DNA of 64,000 nucleotides, taken from assembly GCF_002917885.1 (NCBI RefSeq), contig NZ_PQNY01000009.1, forward strand, positions 62,001-126,000. Direction: 5' to 3'. Made by a program: the position numbers and the translations under genes. The stretch comes from Flavobacterium croceum DSM 17960 (GTDB lineage Bacteria > Bacteroidota > Bacteroidia > Flavobacteriales > Flavobacteriaceae). Of the stretch, positions 44,875-53,698 are shown in pieces. Numbering within the stretch: the first letter of the stretch is position 1; the number at the start of each line of letters is the position of its first letter. The notes under the pieces are model-generated. The model did not search any database, had not been told where the DNA came from, and worked only from the letters and a program-made list of their open reading frames with translations.

Positions 44875-47004
44875 ATGGCAAATTTTGATATACAACACAT
44901 TAAAAATGTTGTACTTGTAGGACATACAGGAAGCGGTAAAACCACGCTTATAGAATCTATGCTTTTTGATGCAGGTTCTATTACAAGACGAGGATCAATT
45001 ATCGATAAGAACACCGTGGGTGATTATACAGAAATCGAACACGAAAAGCAAAAAACACTTTTTTCCAAATTGATTAACACAAAATGGAAAGATTATAAAA
45101 TTAACCTATTAGACACTCCAGGCTTTGACGATTTTGCAGGTGAAATAATTGGAGCAATGCGTGTAGCAGATTGCGGTCTTATGCTATTAAACGCTACTAT
45201 GGGTGTAGAAGTAGGTACCGACATTATTTGGGAATATACAGACCAATACAAACTCCCAATGCTTTTGGCAGTAAATCATTTGGATAATGAAAAAGCGGAC
45301 TTTGATAAAACAGTACGACAAGCAAAAGCTCATTTTGGAAACAATGTAGTTGTAGTTCAATATCCTGTAAATCAAGGAGAAAAATTTGACACGATTATTG
45401 ATGTACTCAATATGGTTTGTTATAAATACCCAGCAGAAGGTGGAAAACCAGAAAAAATAGCCATACCAGATTCAGAAAGAGAAAGAGCAAATACGTTACA
45501 CCAAGAACTTATTGAAACGATTGCAGGCAACGATGAAACGTTAATGGAGCGCTTTTTTGAAAAAGGCGAATTGAATGAAGATGAAATGAAATTAGGCTTG
45601 CATCATTCATTAATAAAACATGAGATATTCCCAATTTTTTGTGTTTCTGCAAAAAGCAATATGGGTTGTGGCAGAATTATGAGTTTTATAGACAACGTTT
45701 GTCCATCTGCTTACGAAATGCCAAAACAAAAAACAATAGACGATAAAGAAATACAATGCTCTGAGAAAGAAAGAACCTCTATTTTTATATACAAAACACT
45801 ATCTGAACCTCATGTTGGTGATTTAAGTTTTTTTAAAGTATTGTCGGGAAAAATAAAAGTTGGAGATGAACTTACAAATGAAAACACAGGTCAGGTTGAA
45901 CGTATAAACCAATTATTTGAAGTAGAAGGAAATAAAAAAACTTCTGTAAATGAACTCGTAGCTGGTGATATTGGTGCCACATTAAAACTTAAAGACACAC
46001 ATATTAATAACACTCTACACGAAAAAGGTTTCCCTATAGAAATTATACCTATCGATTTTCCGCATCCAAACTTAACTATCGCTGTTGAGGGTACTAAAAA
46101 AGGAGAAGAAGAAAAACTTTCGATGGCTTTACATCAATTGGTAGAAGAAGATCCAACAATAAAAGTAGAAGTTTCTCCAGAATTAAAGCAAACACTTATT
46201 CATTGTCATGGCGAACTACATTTGTCTGTAATAAAATGGAAACTTGAAAATGCTTTTAAACTTTCGGTTGAATTTAAAACGCCAAGAATTCCATATAGAG
46301 AAACCATAAGAAAATCGGCAGAAACAATCTATAGACACAAAAAACAATCGGGCGGTGCAGGACAATTTGCCGAAGTATCTATGAAAATTGAACCATGGTA
46401 CGAAGGTATTGAAGAACCTACAGGTTACAGTATAAGAGGTAAAGAAGAAATAGATTTACCTTGGGGTGGAAAACTTGTTTACTACAACTGTATTGTGGGT
46501 GGTGCCATAGACGCTCGTTTTCATCCATCTATATTAAAAGGGATTATGGATAAAATGCAACAAGGCCCATTAACTGGTTCTTATGTAAGAGATGTAAGAG
46601 TTATTGTTTTTGATGGAAAAATGCACTCTGTAGATAGTAACGATATGGCATTTAAAACTGCGGGTATGATGGCTTTTAAAGAAAATTTCCATAACGCAGA
46701 CCCTTTATTACTTGAACCTTTTCATCATTTAAAAGTGCATGCTCCAGAAGAGCTCACAGGGTCTATTATGAGTAATATGCAAACGCATAGAGCTGTGGTA
46801 GAAGGAATGGATTCTGAAGGACATTTTACTGTAATTACAGGGCATATCCCTTATGCCGAATCGCATAAATTTAGTAGTGACTTACGCTCACTTACACAAG
46901 GTAGAGCAAGATTTGAAATGGAATTTAGCCATTATGAACCAGTTCCGTTTGAAATGCAAAAAAATTTAGTAGAACATTTTAAAGACGAAGACGAAGTAGA
47001 ATAA
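44875..47004 (+). CDS. elongation factor G paralogue lacking the catalytic switch II histidine
   Basis: A 709-residue EF-G-like translational GTPase with G domain (about 1-270), domain II (about 295-375) and domains III-V. It is a paralogue rather than the main EF-G: G1 is GHTGSGKTT, the switch II segment reads DTPGFDDF where normal EF-G has DTPGHVDF, and the G4 motif reads NHLD rather than NKxD. Without the switch II histidine, GTP hydrolysis should be slow or absent. A similar EF-G2 without GTPase activity is known from Bacteroides. No str operon is nearby, as expected for a stand-alone copy. A strong terminator follows. Confidence 0.92.
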   Translation: MANFDIQHIKNVVLVGHTGSGKTTLIESMLFDAGSITRRGSIIDKNTVGDYTEIEHEKQKTLFSKLINTKWKDYKINLLDTPGFDDFAGEIIGAMRVADCGLMLLNATMGVEVGTDIIWEYTDQYKLPMLLAVNHLDNEKADFDKTVRQAKAHFGNNVVVVQYPVNQGEKFDTIIDVLNMVCYKYPAEGGKPEKIAIPDSERERANTLHQELIETIAGNDETLMERFFEKGELNEDEMKLGLHHSLIKHEIFPIFCVSAKSNMGCGRIMSFIDNVCPSAYEMPKQKTIDDKEIQCSEKERTSIFIYKTLSEPHVGDLSFFKVLSGKIKVGDELTNENTGQVERINQLFEVEGNKKTSVNELVAGDIGATLKLKDTHINNTLHEKGFPIEIIPIDFPHPNLTIAVEGTKKGEEEKLSMALHQLVEEDPTIKVEVSPELKQTLIHCHGELHLSVIKWKLENAFKLSVEFKTPRIPYRETIRKSAETIYRHKKQSGGAGQFAEVSMKIEPWYEGIEEPTGYSIRGKEEIDLPWGGKLVYYNCIVGGAIDARFHPSILKGIMDKMQQGPLTGSYVRDVRVIVFDGKMHSVDSNDMAFKTAGMMAFKENFHNADPLLLEPFHHLKVHAPEELTGSIMSNMQTHRAVVEGMDSEGHFTVITGHIPYAESHKFSSDLRSLTQGRARFEMEFSHYEPVPFEMQKNLVEHFKDEDEVE

Positions 47005-47015
47005 TTTAATAGTTT

Positions 47016-47054
47016 AAAAAAGCCCCAATAAACAAAATTTATTGGGGCTTTTTT
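47016..47054. terminator. bidirectional terminator
   Basis: A 17-bp perfect inverted repeat (AAAAAAGCCCCAATAAA and its complement) with a 5-base loop, occupying almost the entire gap between the convergent EF-G paralogue and RCC1 genes. Confidence 0.85.
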
Positions 47055-47056
47055 TC

Positions 47057-48385
47057 TTAATTCTTTAAAACTTTAAAAGTAGTATTGGCATTCGAAGATG
47101 TTGATAACTGAATCAAATATAAGCCCTTAGATAAATTACTCATATTTATTTCGTTGCATGTATCAGTGTAAGTGCAATCTTGAATTACATTTCCTGTTAT
47201 ATCATAAATTTTTGAAGCTGTAATTTTTTGAAAACTTTTTACTTTTACAATATCTGAAGTAGGATTTGGGTACAGTTGAATTTCAAAATCAATACTAGTT
47301 GGATTAATAGATAGGGTTGGACAATTTATTGATACAGGTGCTAATCTATTTGTGGTTGTTCCATCTCCTATTTGCCCCCCTCCGTTTGCTCCCCAGCCAA
47401 ACAATTGTGTAGTAATTTTAATAGCTATAGAGTGTGAATCTCCTCCAGTTGCTTTAACCCAATCTGTATCTGTTCCTATTTGTACTGGAGTAGCTCTGTT
47501 TGTGGTTGTACCGTCTCCTACTCTACCATTATTATTAAGCCCCCAACCCCATAAAGTTCCATTGGTTTTAATTAAAAAATTATGAAAATCTGCAGCTCCT
47601 ATACTTAGCCAATCTGTTGCGCTTCCTATTTGAGTAGGTACAATTTTATCTCCAGGAGAGCCATCTCCTAATTGATAATAGGCATTTTGCCCCCAATTCC
47701 AAACAGTACCATCATTTTTTTTAGCCAAAGTATGGCTGTAACCAGCACTAATAGTTTGCCAATTTGTAGCCGCTCCTACTTGTGTTGGAACCGATTTTAA
47801 TGAGTAAGTACCATCGCCTAATTCTCCAGAATCATTTTTTCCCCAAGTCCATAAAGTTCCGTTTGTTTTCAAAGCAACCGAATGATAATATCCATTACTT
47901 ACGCTTTGCCAATTTATATCTGTTCCAATTTGTACAGGGCTTAGCTTATTTACATTTGTTCCATCGCCAAGTTGTTTAAATACATTGTCTCCCCATGCCC
48001 ATAAAGTTCCGTTTGTTTTTATAGCTAATGAAAAATAACCTCCTCCGCTAACAGATTGCCAATCATTAGAAGAACCAATTTGTACAGGAGTATTTCTCTG
48101 TGTTGTTGTTCCATCTCCTACTTGACCATAGCTATTACTACCCCAAGCCCAAAGTGTTCCATCCGTTTTTATAGCTAATACATGCAATCCTCCAGCATCT
48201 ACTTTACTCCAATTAGTATCAACTCCTATTTGTGTTGGTACATTTAGACCATTTCCCCATGTCCATAGTGTACCATCAGATTTTATTCCAACTGTAAACG
48301 AATGTGCGGTAGTTACAGATTGCCAGCATTGTGCAAACAAATGTGCAGTTAAAAAAAATAAAAATAGTGTAATTTTGTTTCTCAT
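47057..48385 (-). CDS. secreted RCC1-repeat protein with T9SS sorting domain
   Basis: A 442-residue secreted protein. A signal peptide (about 1-18, ending LFAQC) is followed by about seven RCC1/BLIP-II-type repeats of roughly 45-50 residues, each containing a GTLWAWG-like and a GQLGDGT-like segment, expected to fold as a beta propeller. Residues about 365-442 form a type A T9SS sorting domain (IQLYPNPTSDIVKV, YLIQLST), so it should be exported by the Por system and anchored or released. The ligand is unknown. Confidence 0.9.
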   Translation of the reverse strand: MRNKITLFLFFLTAHLFAQCWQSVTTAHSFTVGIKSDGTLWTWGNGLNVPTQIGVDTNWSKVDAGGLHVLAIKTDGTLWAWGSNSYGQVGDGTTTQRNTPVQIGSSNDWQSVSGGGYFSLAIKTNGTLWAWGDNVFKQLGDGTNVNKLSPVQIGTDINWQSVSNGYYHSVALKTNGTLWTWGKNDSGELGDGTYSLKSVPTQVGAATNWQTISAGYSHTLAKKNDGTVWNWGQNAYYQLGDGSPGDKIVPTQIGSATDWLSIGAADFHNFLIKTNGTLWGWGLNNNGRVGDGTTTNRATPVQIGTDTDWVKATGGDSHSIAIKITTQLFGWGANGGGQIGDGTTTNRLAPVSINCPTLSINPTSIDFEIQLYPNPTSDIVKVKSFQKITASKIYDITGNVIQDCTYTDTCNEINMSNLSKGLYLIQLSTSSNANTTFKVLKN

Positions 48386-48665
48386 TTTAAATTATTTAAT
48401 ATTAGTAGTAATTATTATTTAAACCTAATAACGTTGATTAGTGTTAAAATTTTGTGCAAAAATAATGAAGAGTAATGTCTTATTTTAACATTTTATTTAG
48501 AATAGTATAGCAATTAATGAGTTTTTATATAAAAAAATTAACTAAATAAGTATTTTCTTATATAAAATATAAAAATATAGAGTATTATCAATTTATGTTT
48601 TATAAGACAATTCTTATTCAAAAATTATATCCTGTTAAACCATTATAAATTTTACTACAAAAACG

Positions 48666-48673
48666 TATCTTTG
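48666..48673 (+). promoter_or_regulatory. Bacteroidota -7 box very close to an ATG
   Basis: TATCTTTG matches TAnnTTTG exactly but ends only 4 bases before the ATG at 48678. If used, transcription would begin at or near the start codon, giving a leaderless or very short leader mRNA. Confidence 0.5.
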
Positions 48674-48677
48674 TGCC

Positions 48678-49892
48678 ATGAGATTACACAGAAATTTAGT
48701 ATACACTACTATAGATTCTATCAATGCCATTTTTAATAATGGAGATTATGCAGACAAAGTAGTTGCCTTAGCTTTAAAAAAAGACAAACGTTGGGGAAGT
48801 AATGATCGTAAATTTGTTGCAGAAACTATTTATGATATGGTACGCTGGAAAAGGCTATATGCTGAAATAGCAGAAGTAAAAGAACCCTATTCTAGAGAAG
48901 ATTTATGGAAAATGTTTGCCGTATGGGCTGTATTAAGAGGTTATCCTATACCCGATTGGAGACAACTTGAAGGAACTCCAAACAGAAAAATTAAAGGTCG
49001 ATTTGATGAATTGTCAAAAAATCGAGTATTAAGAGAATCAATTCCCGATTGGATTGATAAATTATGTAGCGAAGAACTTGGCGAAGAAATTTGGACTCAA
49101 GAACTAGCTGCTCAAAATAAACAAGCTCAAGTAATATTAAGAACAAATACACTTAAAACTACAAAAGAAAAACTTCGAGCCATTTTGATGGATTTGAATA
49201 TTGAAACCGAATTTCATCAAGAGTATAAAGATGCATTAATACTTAAAGAAAGAGCCAACGTATTTTTAACAGAACCTTTTAAAGAAGGCTTTTTTGAAGT
49301 TCAAGATGCATCTTCTCAGCTTGTGGCAGAATTTTTAGATGTACAACCTGGTATGAGAGTTGTAGATACATGCGCTGGTGCTGGTGGAAAAACACTTCAC
49401 ATTGCTTCGCTTATGCAAAACAAAGGGCAAATCATTGCTATGGATTTGTATGAAAGCAAAATGAAACAATTAAAACTTCGAGCCAAAAGAAACGGCGCTT
49501 TTAATATAGAATATCGCATTATAGACTCTACAAAAGTTATAAAAAAATTGTACGATAAAGCCGATAGAGTTCTTATTGATGCACCTTGTAGCGGACTAGG
49601 TGTTTTAAAAAGAAATCCAGACAGTAAATGGAAACTACAACCCGAGTTTATTGAAAACATAAAAAACACACAACAAGAGATATTACAAAATTATTCAAAA
49701 ATCGTAAAGCCAGCAGGTAAGTTAGTCTATGCTACTTGTTCTATATTACCTTCTGAAAACCAAAATCAAATTAAGCAATTCTTAAGTTCTGAACAAGGTA
49801 AAAATTTTACATTTGTAAAAGATAAAAAAATTCTAGCTTCAGAATCTGGTTTTGATGGGTTTTATATGGCTTTGTTAGAAAGAAAAAATTAA
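48678..49892 (+). CDS. RsmB/NOP-family RNA cytosine methyltransferase
   Basis: A 404-residue SAM-dependent RNA m5C methyltransferase. The N-terminal region (about 1-150) is a helical NusB-like or RNA-binding part. The Rossmann domain holds VDTCAGAGGKTLHIAS (motif I) near residue 232. PCSGLGVLKRNPDSKW near 300 and YATCSILPSENQNQI near 352 carry the two catalytic cysteines of the family. The rRNA position it modifies is not predictable. It is followed after 3 bases by an endonuclease gene. Confidence 0.93.
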   Translation: MRLHRNLVYTTIDSINAIFNNGDYADKVVALALKKDKRWGSNDRKFVAETIYDMVRWKRLYAEIAEVKEPYSREDLWKMFAVWAVLRGYPIPDWRQLEGTPNRKIKGRFDELSKNRVLRESIPDWIDKLCSEELGEEIWTQELAAQNKQAQVILRTNTLKTTKEKLRAILMDLNIETEFHQEYKDALILKERANVFLTEPFKEGFFEVQDASSQLVAEFLDVQPGMRVVDTCAGAGGKTLHIASLMQNKGQIIAMDLYESKMKQLKLRAKRNGAFNIEYRIIDSTKVIKKLYDKADRVLIDAPCSGLGVLKRNPDSKWKLQPEFIENIKNTQQEILQNYSKIVKPAGKLVYATCSILPSENQNQIKQFLSSEQGKNFTFVKDKKILASESGFDGFYMALLERKN

Positions 49893-49895
49893 ACA

Positions 49896-50993
49896 ATGAA
49901 AAAAATGAATCTTTGCTATCTTTTTTTGATAGCTGCAACAGTATCTTTTGCTCAAATCCCTACAGGGTATTACAACACGGCTACAGGAACAGGCTATACC
50001 CTAAAAACAAATTTGTATAATATTATAAAAAACCATAATGCTCAAACTTATGGCGATTTATGGACTTTATACACAAACACTGCTTTTAGAGATCACTATT
50101 ATGAAAATGATAATTCTCTTTTAGATGTGTATTCAGAAAAACCAAATGGGCCTGATGCATATTCTTATACTTCAACTTCTCAACAATGTGGCAGTTATTC
50201 GGGTGAAGGAGGGTGTTATAATAGAGAACATACAATACCACAATCTGTTTTTAATTCACAATTGCCTATGTATTCTGATGGGCATTTTGTAATACCTTCT
50301 GATGGATATGTAAATGGAATTCGTAGTAATTATCCTTACGGAAAAGTTGGCACTGCTACTTACACATCTAGTAACGGAAGTAAAAAAGGTAATAATCTTA
50401 ACAGTGGTTATTCTGCTGGATATACTGGAGTAGTATTTGAACCTATAGATGAATTTAAAGGAGATATTGCTCGATGTTTATTTTATTTTGCAACAAGATA
50501 TCAAGATGTTGTTTCTGGATTTACTTACGATATGTTTAACGGAAGTTCAGATCAAGTATTTACCAATACTTTTTTAAATATTTTAATTAAATGGCATTTA
50601 GACGACCCTGTAAGTGCTTATGAAATTGCAAAAAACAATGCCGTTTATGTTCATCAAAACAACAGAAATCCATATATAGATCATCCAGAATATATATGTA
50701 TGATATGGGGTACACAATGTGCAGCCTTAGCAAATGAAAATTTTGTTGCAACAAATCAAGAAATTACAATTTATCCAAACCCTACTTCACAAAATTTTGT
50801 TACCATCAATTCAGCATTATCTGTAAATGATATAGAGGTTTACGCTGTTAATGGCCAATTGATACAAGCTATTCATCAACCTGCTTTTGACAATAATGAG
50901 TATCAATTAAATAATTTATCTTCAGGCTTTTATTTGATAAAAATTAGTTTAGAAAACGGTTCTTCGGTATTGAAAAAAGTTATTGTTAATTAG
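49896..50993 (+). CDS. secreted endonuclease I family protein with T9SS sorting domain
   Basis: A 365-residue secreted DNase. A signal peptide (about 1-20) precedes an endonuclease I (EndA/NucM-type) domain with the characteristic CYNREHTIPQSVF segment near residue 108 (His is the catalytic base) and GDIARCLFYFATRYQD near 188. The last 75 residues are a type A T9SS sorting domain (ITIYPNPTSQNF, GFYLIKISLENG). Probable role: degradation of extracellular DNA for nutrients. Only 3 bases after the methyltransferase gene, so co-transcribed, and it ends at a terminator. Confidence 0.92.
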   Translation: MKKMNLCYLFLIAATVSFAQIPTGYYNTATGTGYTLKTNLYNIIKNHNAQTYGDLWTLYTNTAFRDHYYENDNSLLDVYSEKPNGPDAYSYTSTSQQCGSYSGEGGCYNREHTIPQSVFNSQLPMYSDGHFVIPSDGYVNGIRSNYPYGKVGTATYTSSNGSKKGNNLNSGYSAGYTGVVFEPIDEFKGDIARCLFYFATRYQDVVSGFTYDMFNGSSDQVFTNTFLNILIKWHLDDPVSAYEIAKNNAVYVHQNNRNPYIDHPEYICMIWGTQCAALANENFVATNQEITIYPNPTSQNFVTINSALSVNDIEVYAVNGQLIQAIHQPAFDNNEYQLNNLSSGFYLIKISLENGSSVLKKVIVN

Positions 50994-51011
50994 TAATAAA
51001 AAAACAATTAC

Positions 51012-51047
51012 AAAAAAGGCTGTCTTTATGTTTAGACAGCCTTTTTT
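51012..51047 (+). terminator. terminator after endonuclease gene
   Basis: AAAAAAGGCTGTCT / AGACAGCCTTTTTT, a 14-bp perfect stem with an 8-base loop and a T run. Confidence 0.85.
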
Positions 51048-51172
51048 GTTTATATATTTTACTCAATTTCTACGACATTATTATTTTTAAAAAATGTAAA
51101 ATTAATTTGCCAAAATATTAATGAAATTAGACCGTCAAGTTTTGTAAATTTGTACTATTAAATCGAATTGTT

Positions 51173-53086
51173 ATGAGTAATGCTATTGCGCACAGAATTG
51201 CAGATTTTTTAAAAGACTATGAGCCATTTAATCATTTGAATTTTAAAGATTTGACAGAAATATCATCAACTGTAAATGTTTTAAATTTGAATAAAGGCAA
51301 CATATTATTTCAAATAAATGATACATTGCATGATAGTTTTTATGTGGTTGCCTCTGGTGTAATACATTTATCTGTTATTTCTGATGCCGAAGAAGCATTG
51401 ATTGGCAAATGCTATGCAGGAGATATATTTGGATTGCGTCCGTTTTTTGCCAAAAATAATTATCAAATGACTGCCAAAGCGCGTGAAGATAGTATTGTTT
51501 ATGCCATTCCTATTGATACATTTAAGCCGTTTGTAGCTCAAAATCCAGATGTTTTAGACTTTCTATTACAAAGTTTTGCAACAAATTCGAAAAGTAGTAT
51601 CGATAACAAATCAAAAAATGCTATTTCAGATTCTTATAGTATTACAGAAAGTCAAAACGATTTACTCTACTTTCAATCGCTTACCTACAATAAAAAGCCA
51701 ATCATTATTGCTGCAAAAACTCTCATAAAAGAAGCCGCGCAATTAATGACAAACAATTTACATGACAACGCACTTATAATTGAAAATGATCAACCTATAG
51801 GCATTGTTACCGATAAAGATTTTAGGTCTAAAGTTGCTACAGGCAGGGTTTCTCTATCTCAAACTGTAGATCAAATTATGGCATCGCCTGTTATTACAGT
51901 TGCCGAAAATATCTCGGTTGCCGAAGCTCAACTCGTTATGCTTAAACACGAAGTTTCACATTTGTGTGTAACACACGATGGCACAGATAAAAGTCATGTA
52001 AAAGGAATTATTTCTGAACACGATTTAGTTGTTTCTCAAGCAAATAACCCAGGTGTATTAATTAAAGAAATTAAGAGAGCTCAAAATTCTAAAGACCTAA
52101 AACAAGTACGTGACAAACTGACTGATATTATTTTAAACTCGATTCAAAAAAATATACCTCTTTCACATATAAATAGTTTATCGGGCGAAATTACCATTGC
52201 TATGGTAAAAAGAGCTGTAGAACTTTCAATACTAGATTTAGGCTCACCTCCTGCCCGATTTGCTTTTTTATCTATAGGAAGTCAAGGCAGAAAAGAACAA
52301 TTGCTTTTTACAGATCAAGACAATATTTTGGTGTTTGAAGATGTAGCTCCAGAAAAATATAGAGATATTAAGGATTACTTTGTAAAATTATCCAAAAAAA
52401 CGACATCTATATTAGAAAAAACAGGATACAATCTTTGTCCATACGGACATAATGCAAGCAATATTAATTGGTGTAAATCTGTTTCAGAATGGGAAAAAAT
52501 ATACAACAGTTGGATGAATACTCCTGGAGAAAATACTCAAGACATCAGTCCAATCTTTTTTGACTATGAAATGGCTTTTGGAGAACAAAAAATTGAAGAT
52601 TTTATTACCGAAATTATATTTAAAAACCCGAAAAAGAATACTCTATTTTTTGATTATTTAGGAAACTATACCATAAAAAAACCTGTTCCTTTAAACTTCT
52701 TTAAAAAATTCACTGTTGAAGAAGAAGGCTCGTATAAAGGGAAATTTGATATAAAAAACAAAGGTATTGCTCCTTTGGTTGATGGCGCTCGACTTATGGT
52801 ACTCTATTTAGGTATTAAAGGCTTCAATAGTACCTATTTACGTTATAAACAATTGGCTATTATAGACCCGAAATTTTCCGAAATTTACCTCAATTGCGCC
52901 GAAGCATTTTTAACATTAAGTAAATATAGAACTCTAGAAGGTATTAAAAATGATTCTGACGGGCAATATATTAATTTAGATGAATTGTCAAAAATTGACA
53001 AAGAAAAAATTAAAGCATCTTTTACAGCCTTTAAAGATTTGGAAGAAATGATTAAAGATAGAATTCAACTCACTCAATTTTCATAA
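51173..53086 (+). CDS. cNMP-binding / CBS / DUF294 nucleotidyltransferase-like protein
   Basis: A 637-residue cytoplasmic multidomain protein. A cyclic-nucleotide-binding fold (about 20-135) is followed by two CBS domains (about 170-290), a DUF294 GlnD-like nucleotidyltransferase domain (about 330-440, with GSQGRKEQLLFTDQDN carrying the GS and DxD-type acidic pair) and a C-terminal helical DUF294 region. The architecture suggests sensing of nucleotides and transfer of a nucleotide to an unknown target. It is 3 bases upstream of an exonuclease-fold gene and certainly co-transcribed with it, a pairing common in Bacteroidota. Confidence 0.9.
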   Translation: MSNAIAHRIADFLKDYEPFNHLNFKDLTEISSTVNVLNLNKGNILFQINDTLHDSFYVVASGVIHLSVISDAEEALIGKCYAGDIFGLRPFFAKNNYQMTAKAREDSIVYAIPIDTFKPFVAQNPDVLDFLLQSFATNSKSSIDNKSKNAISDSYSITESQNDLLYFQSLTYNKKPIIIAAKTLIKEAAQLMTNNLHDNALIIENDQPIGIVTDKDFRSKVATGRVSLSQTVDQIMASPVITVAENISVAEAQLVMLKHEVSHLCVTHDGTDKSHVKGIISEHDLVVSQANNPGVLIKEIKRAQNSKDLKQVRDKLTDIILNSIQKNIPLSHINSLSGEITIAMVKRAVELSILDLGSPPARFAFLSIGSQGRKEQLLFTDQDNILVFEDVAPEKYRDIKDYFVKLSKKTTSILEKTGYNLCPYGHNASNINWCKSVSEWEKIYNSWMNTPGENTQDISPIFFDYEMAFGEQKIEDFITEIIFKNPKKNTLFFDYLGNYTIKKPVPLNFFKKFTVEEEGSYKGKFDIKNKGIAPLVDGARLMVLYLGIKGFNSTYLRYKQLAIIDPKFSEIYLNCAEAFLTLSKYRTLEGIKNDSDGQYINLDELSKIDKEKIKASFTAFKDLEEMIKDRIQLTQFS

Positions 53087-53089
53087 ATT

Positions 53090-53698
53090 ATGTTGGATTG
53101 GTTAAAAAACATTGGGAAAGATTACCCTGACTATTGGAAAAATTATCTTTCAAAATTTGAAAAAAAACCATCACGTTTTGTAGCTTTAAGCTTAGAAACT
53201 ACAGGATTGAACCCCAAAAAAGATATTATTCTTTCGGTGGGTGCAATTGGTATTGAGCATAATAAAATTGTCGTGAAAGATGTACTAGAAATAGAATTTC
53301 CTAAACCTATTAAAGAAGAAGTTTCTGAAAATGTAATCGATCAAATGTTTAAAGATGTTAGAGTTCCTAAAGTTACAGAAAGTGTAGCTCTAGAAAAACT
53401 AATAGATTATATTGGAAACTCTGTTATTGTAGGACATAGAACTCTTTTTGATATCGAAATAATTAACGAAACGTTGGAAAAATACAATTGTGGTCGGCTT
53501 AAAAATGAATCGTTAGACATTGAAGTTATGTATAAAAAACTTCTCGATATTAACGATAAGAATTTTTCTCTGGACGATTTAAAAAAAATATATAAAATAA
53601 ACACTTCAGATAGAACCTCTACTGTAGAAGATGCTTATTCGATTGGGTTATTATTTTTAAAATTAAAATCAAAACTAGATATTCATATCCAAGCTTAA
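53090..53698 (+). CDS. DnaQ-like 3'-5' exonuclease-fold protein with degenerate active site
   Basis: A 202-residue RNase T/DnaQ-fold protein. The Exo I segment reads FVALSLETTGLNPKKD, so the first catalytic aspartate of the DxE motif is Ser. Exo II is intact (VGHRTLFDIEI). The Exo III segment RTSTVEDAYS keeps the last Asp, but the general-base His five residues before it is Thr. Two of five DEDDh residues are missing, so nuclease activity is doubtful; a binding or regulatory role is more likely. Its stop overlaps the stop of the convergent threonine aldolase gene by four bases. Confidence 0.85.
   Translation: MLDWLKNIGKDYPDYWKNYLSKFEKKPSRFVALSLETTGLNPKKDIILSVGAIGIEHNKIVVKDVLEIEFPKPIKEEVSENVIDQMFKDVRVPKVTESVALEKLIDYIGNSVIVGHRTLFDIEIINETLEKYNCGRLKNESLDIEVMYKKLLDINDKNFSLDDLKKIYKINTSDRTSTVEDAYSIGLLFLKLKSKLDIHIQA

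Noticed and set aside
48386..48677. Small gene or RNA in the 292-base gap before the RsmB-type gene
   Set aside because: The sequence is very AT-rich with frequent stops in all frames, and apart from the -7 box near the end I found no hairpin or coding signal.
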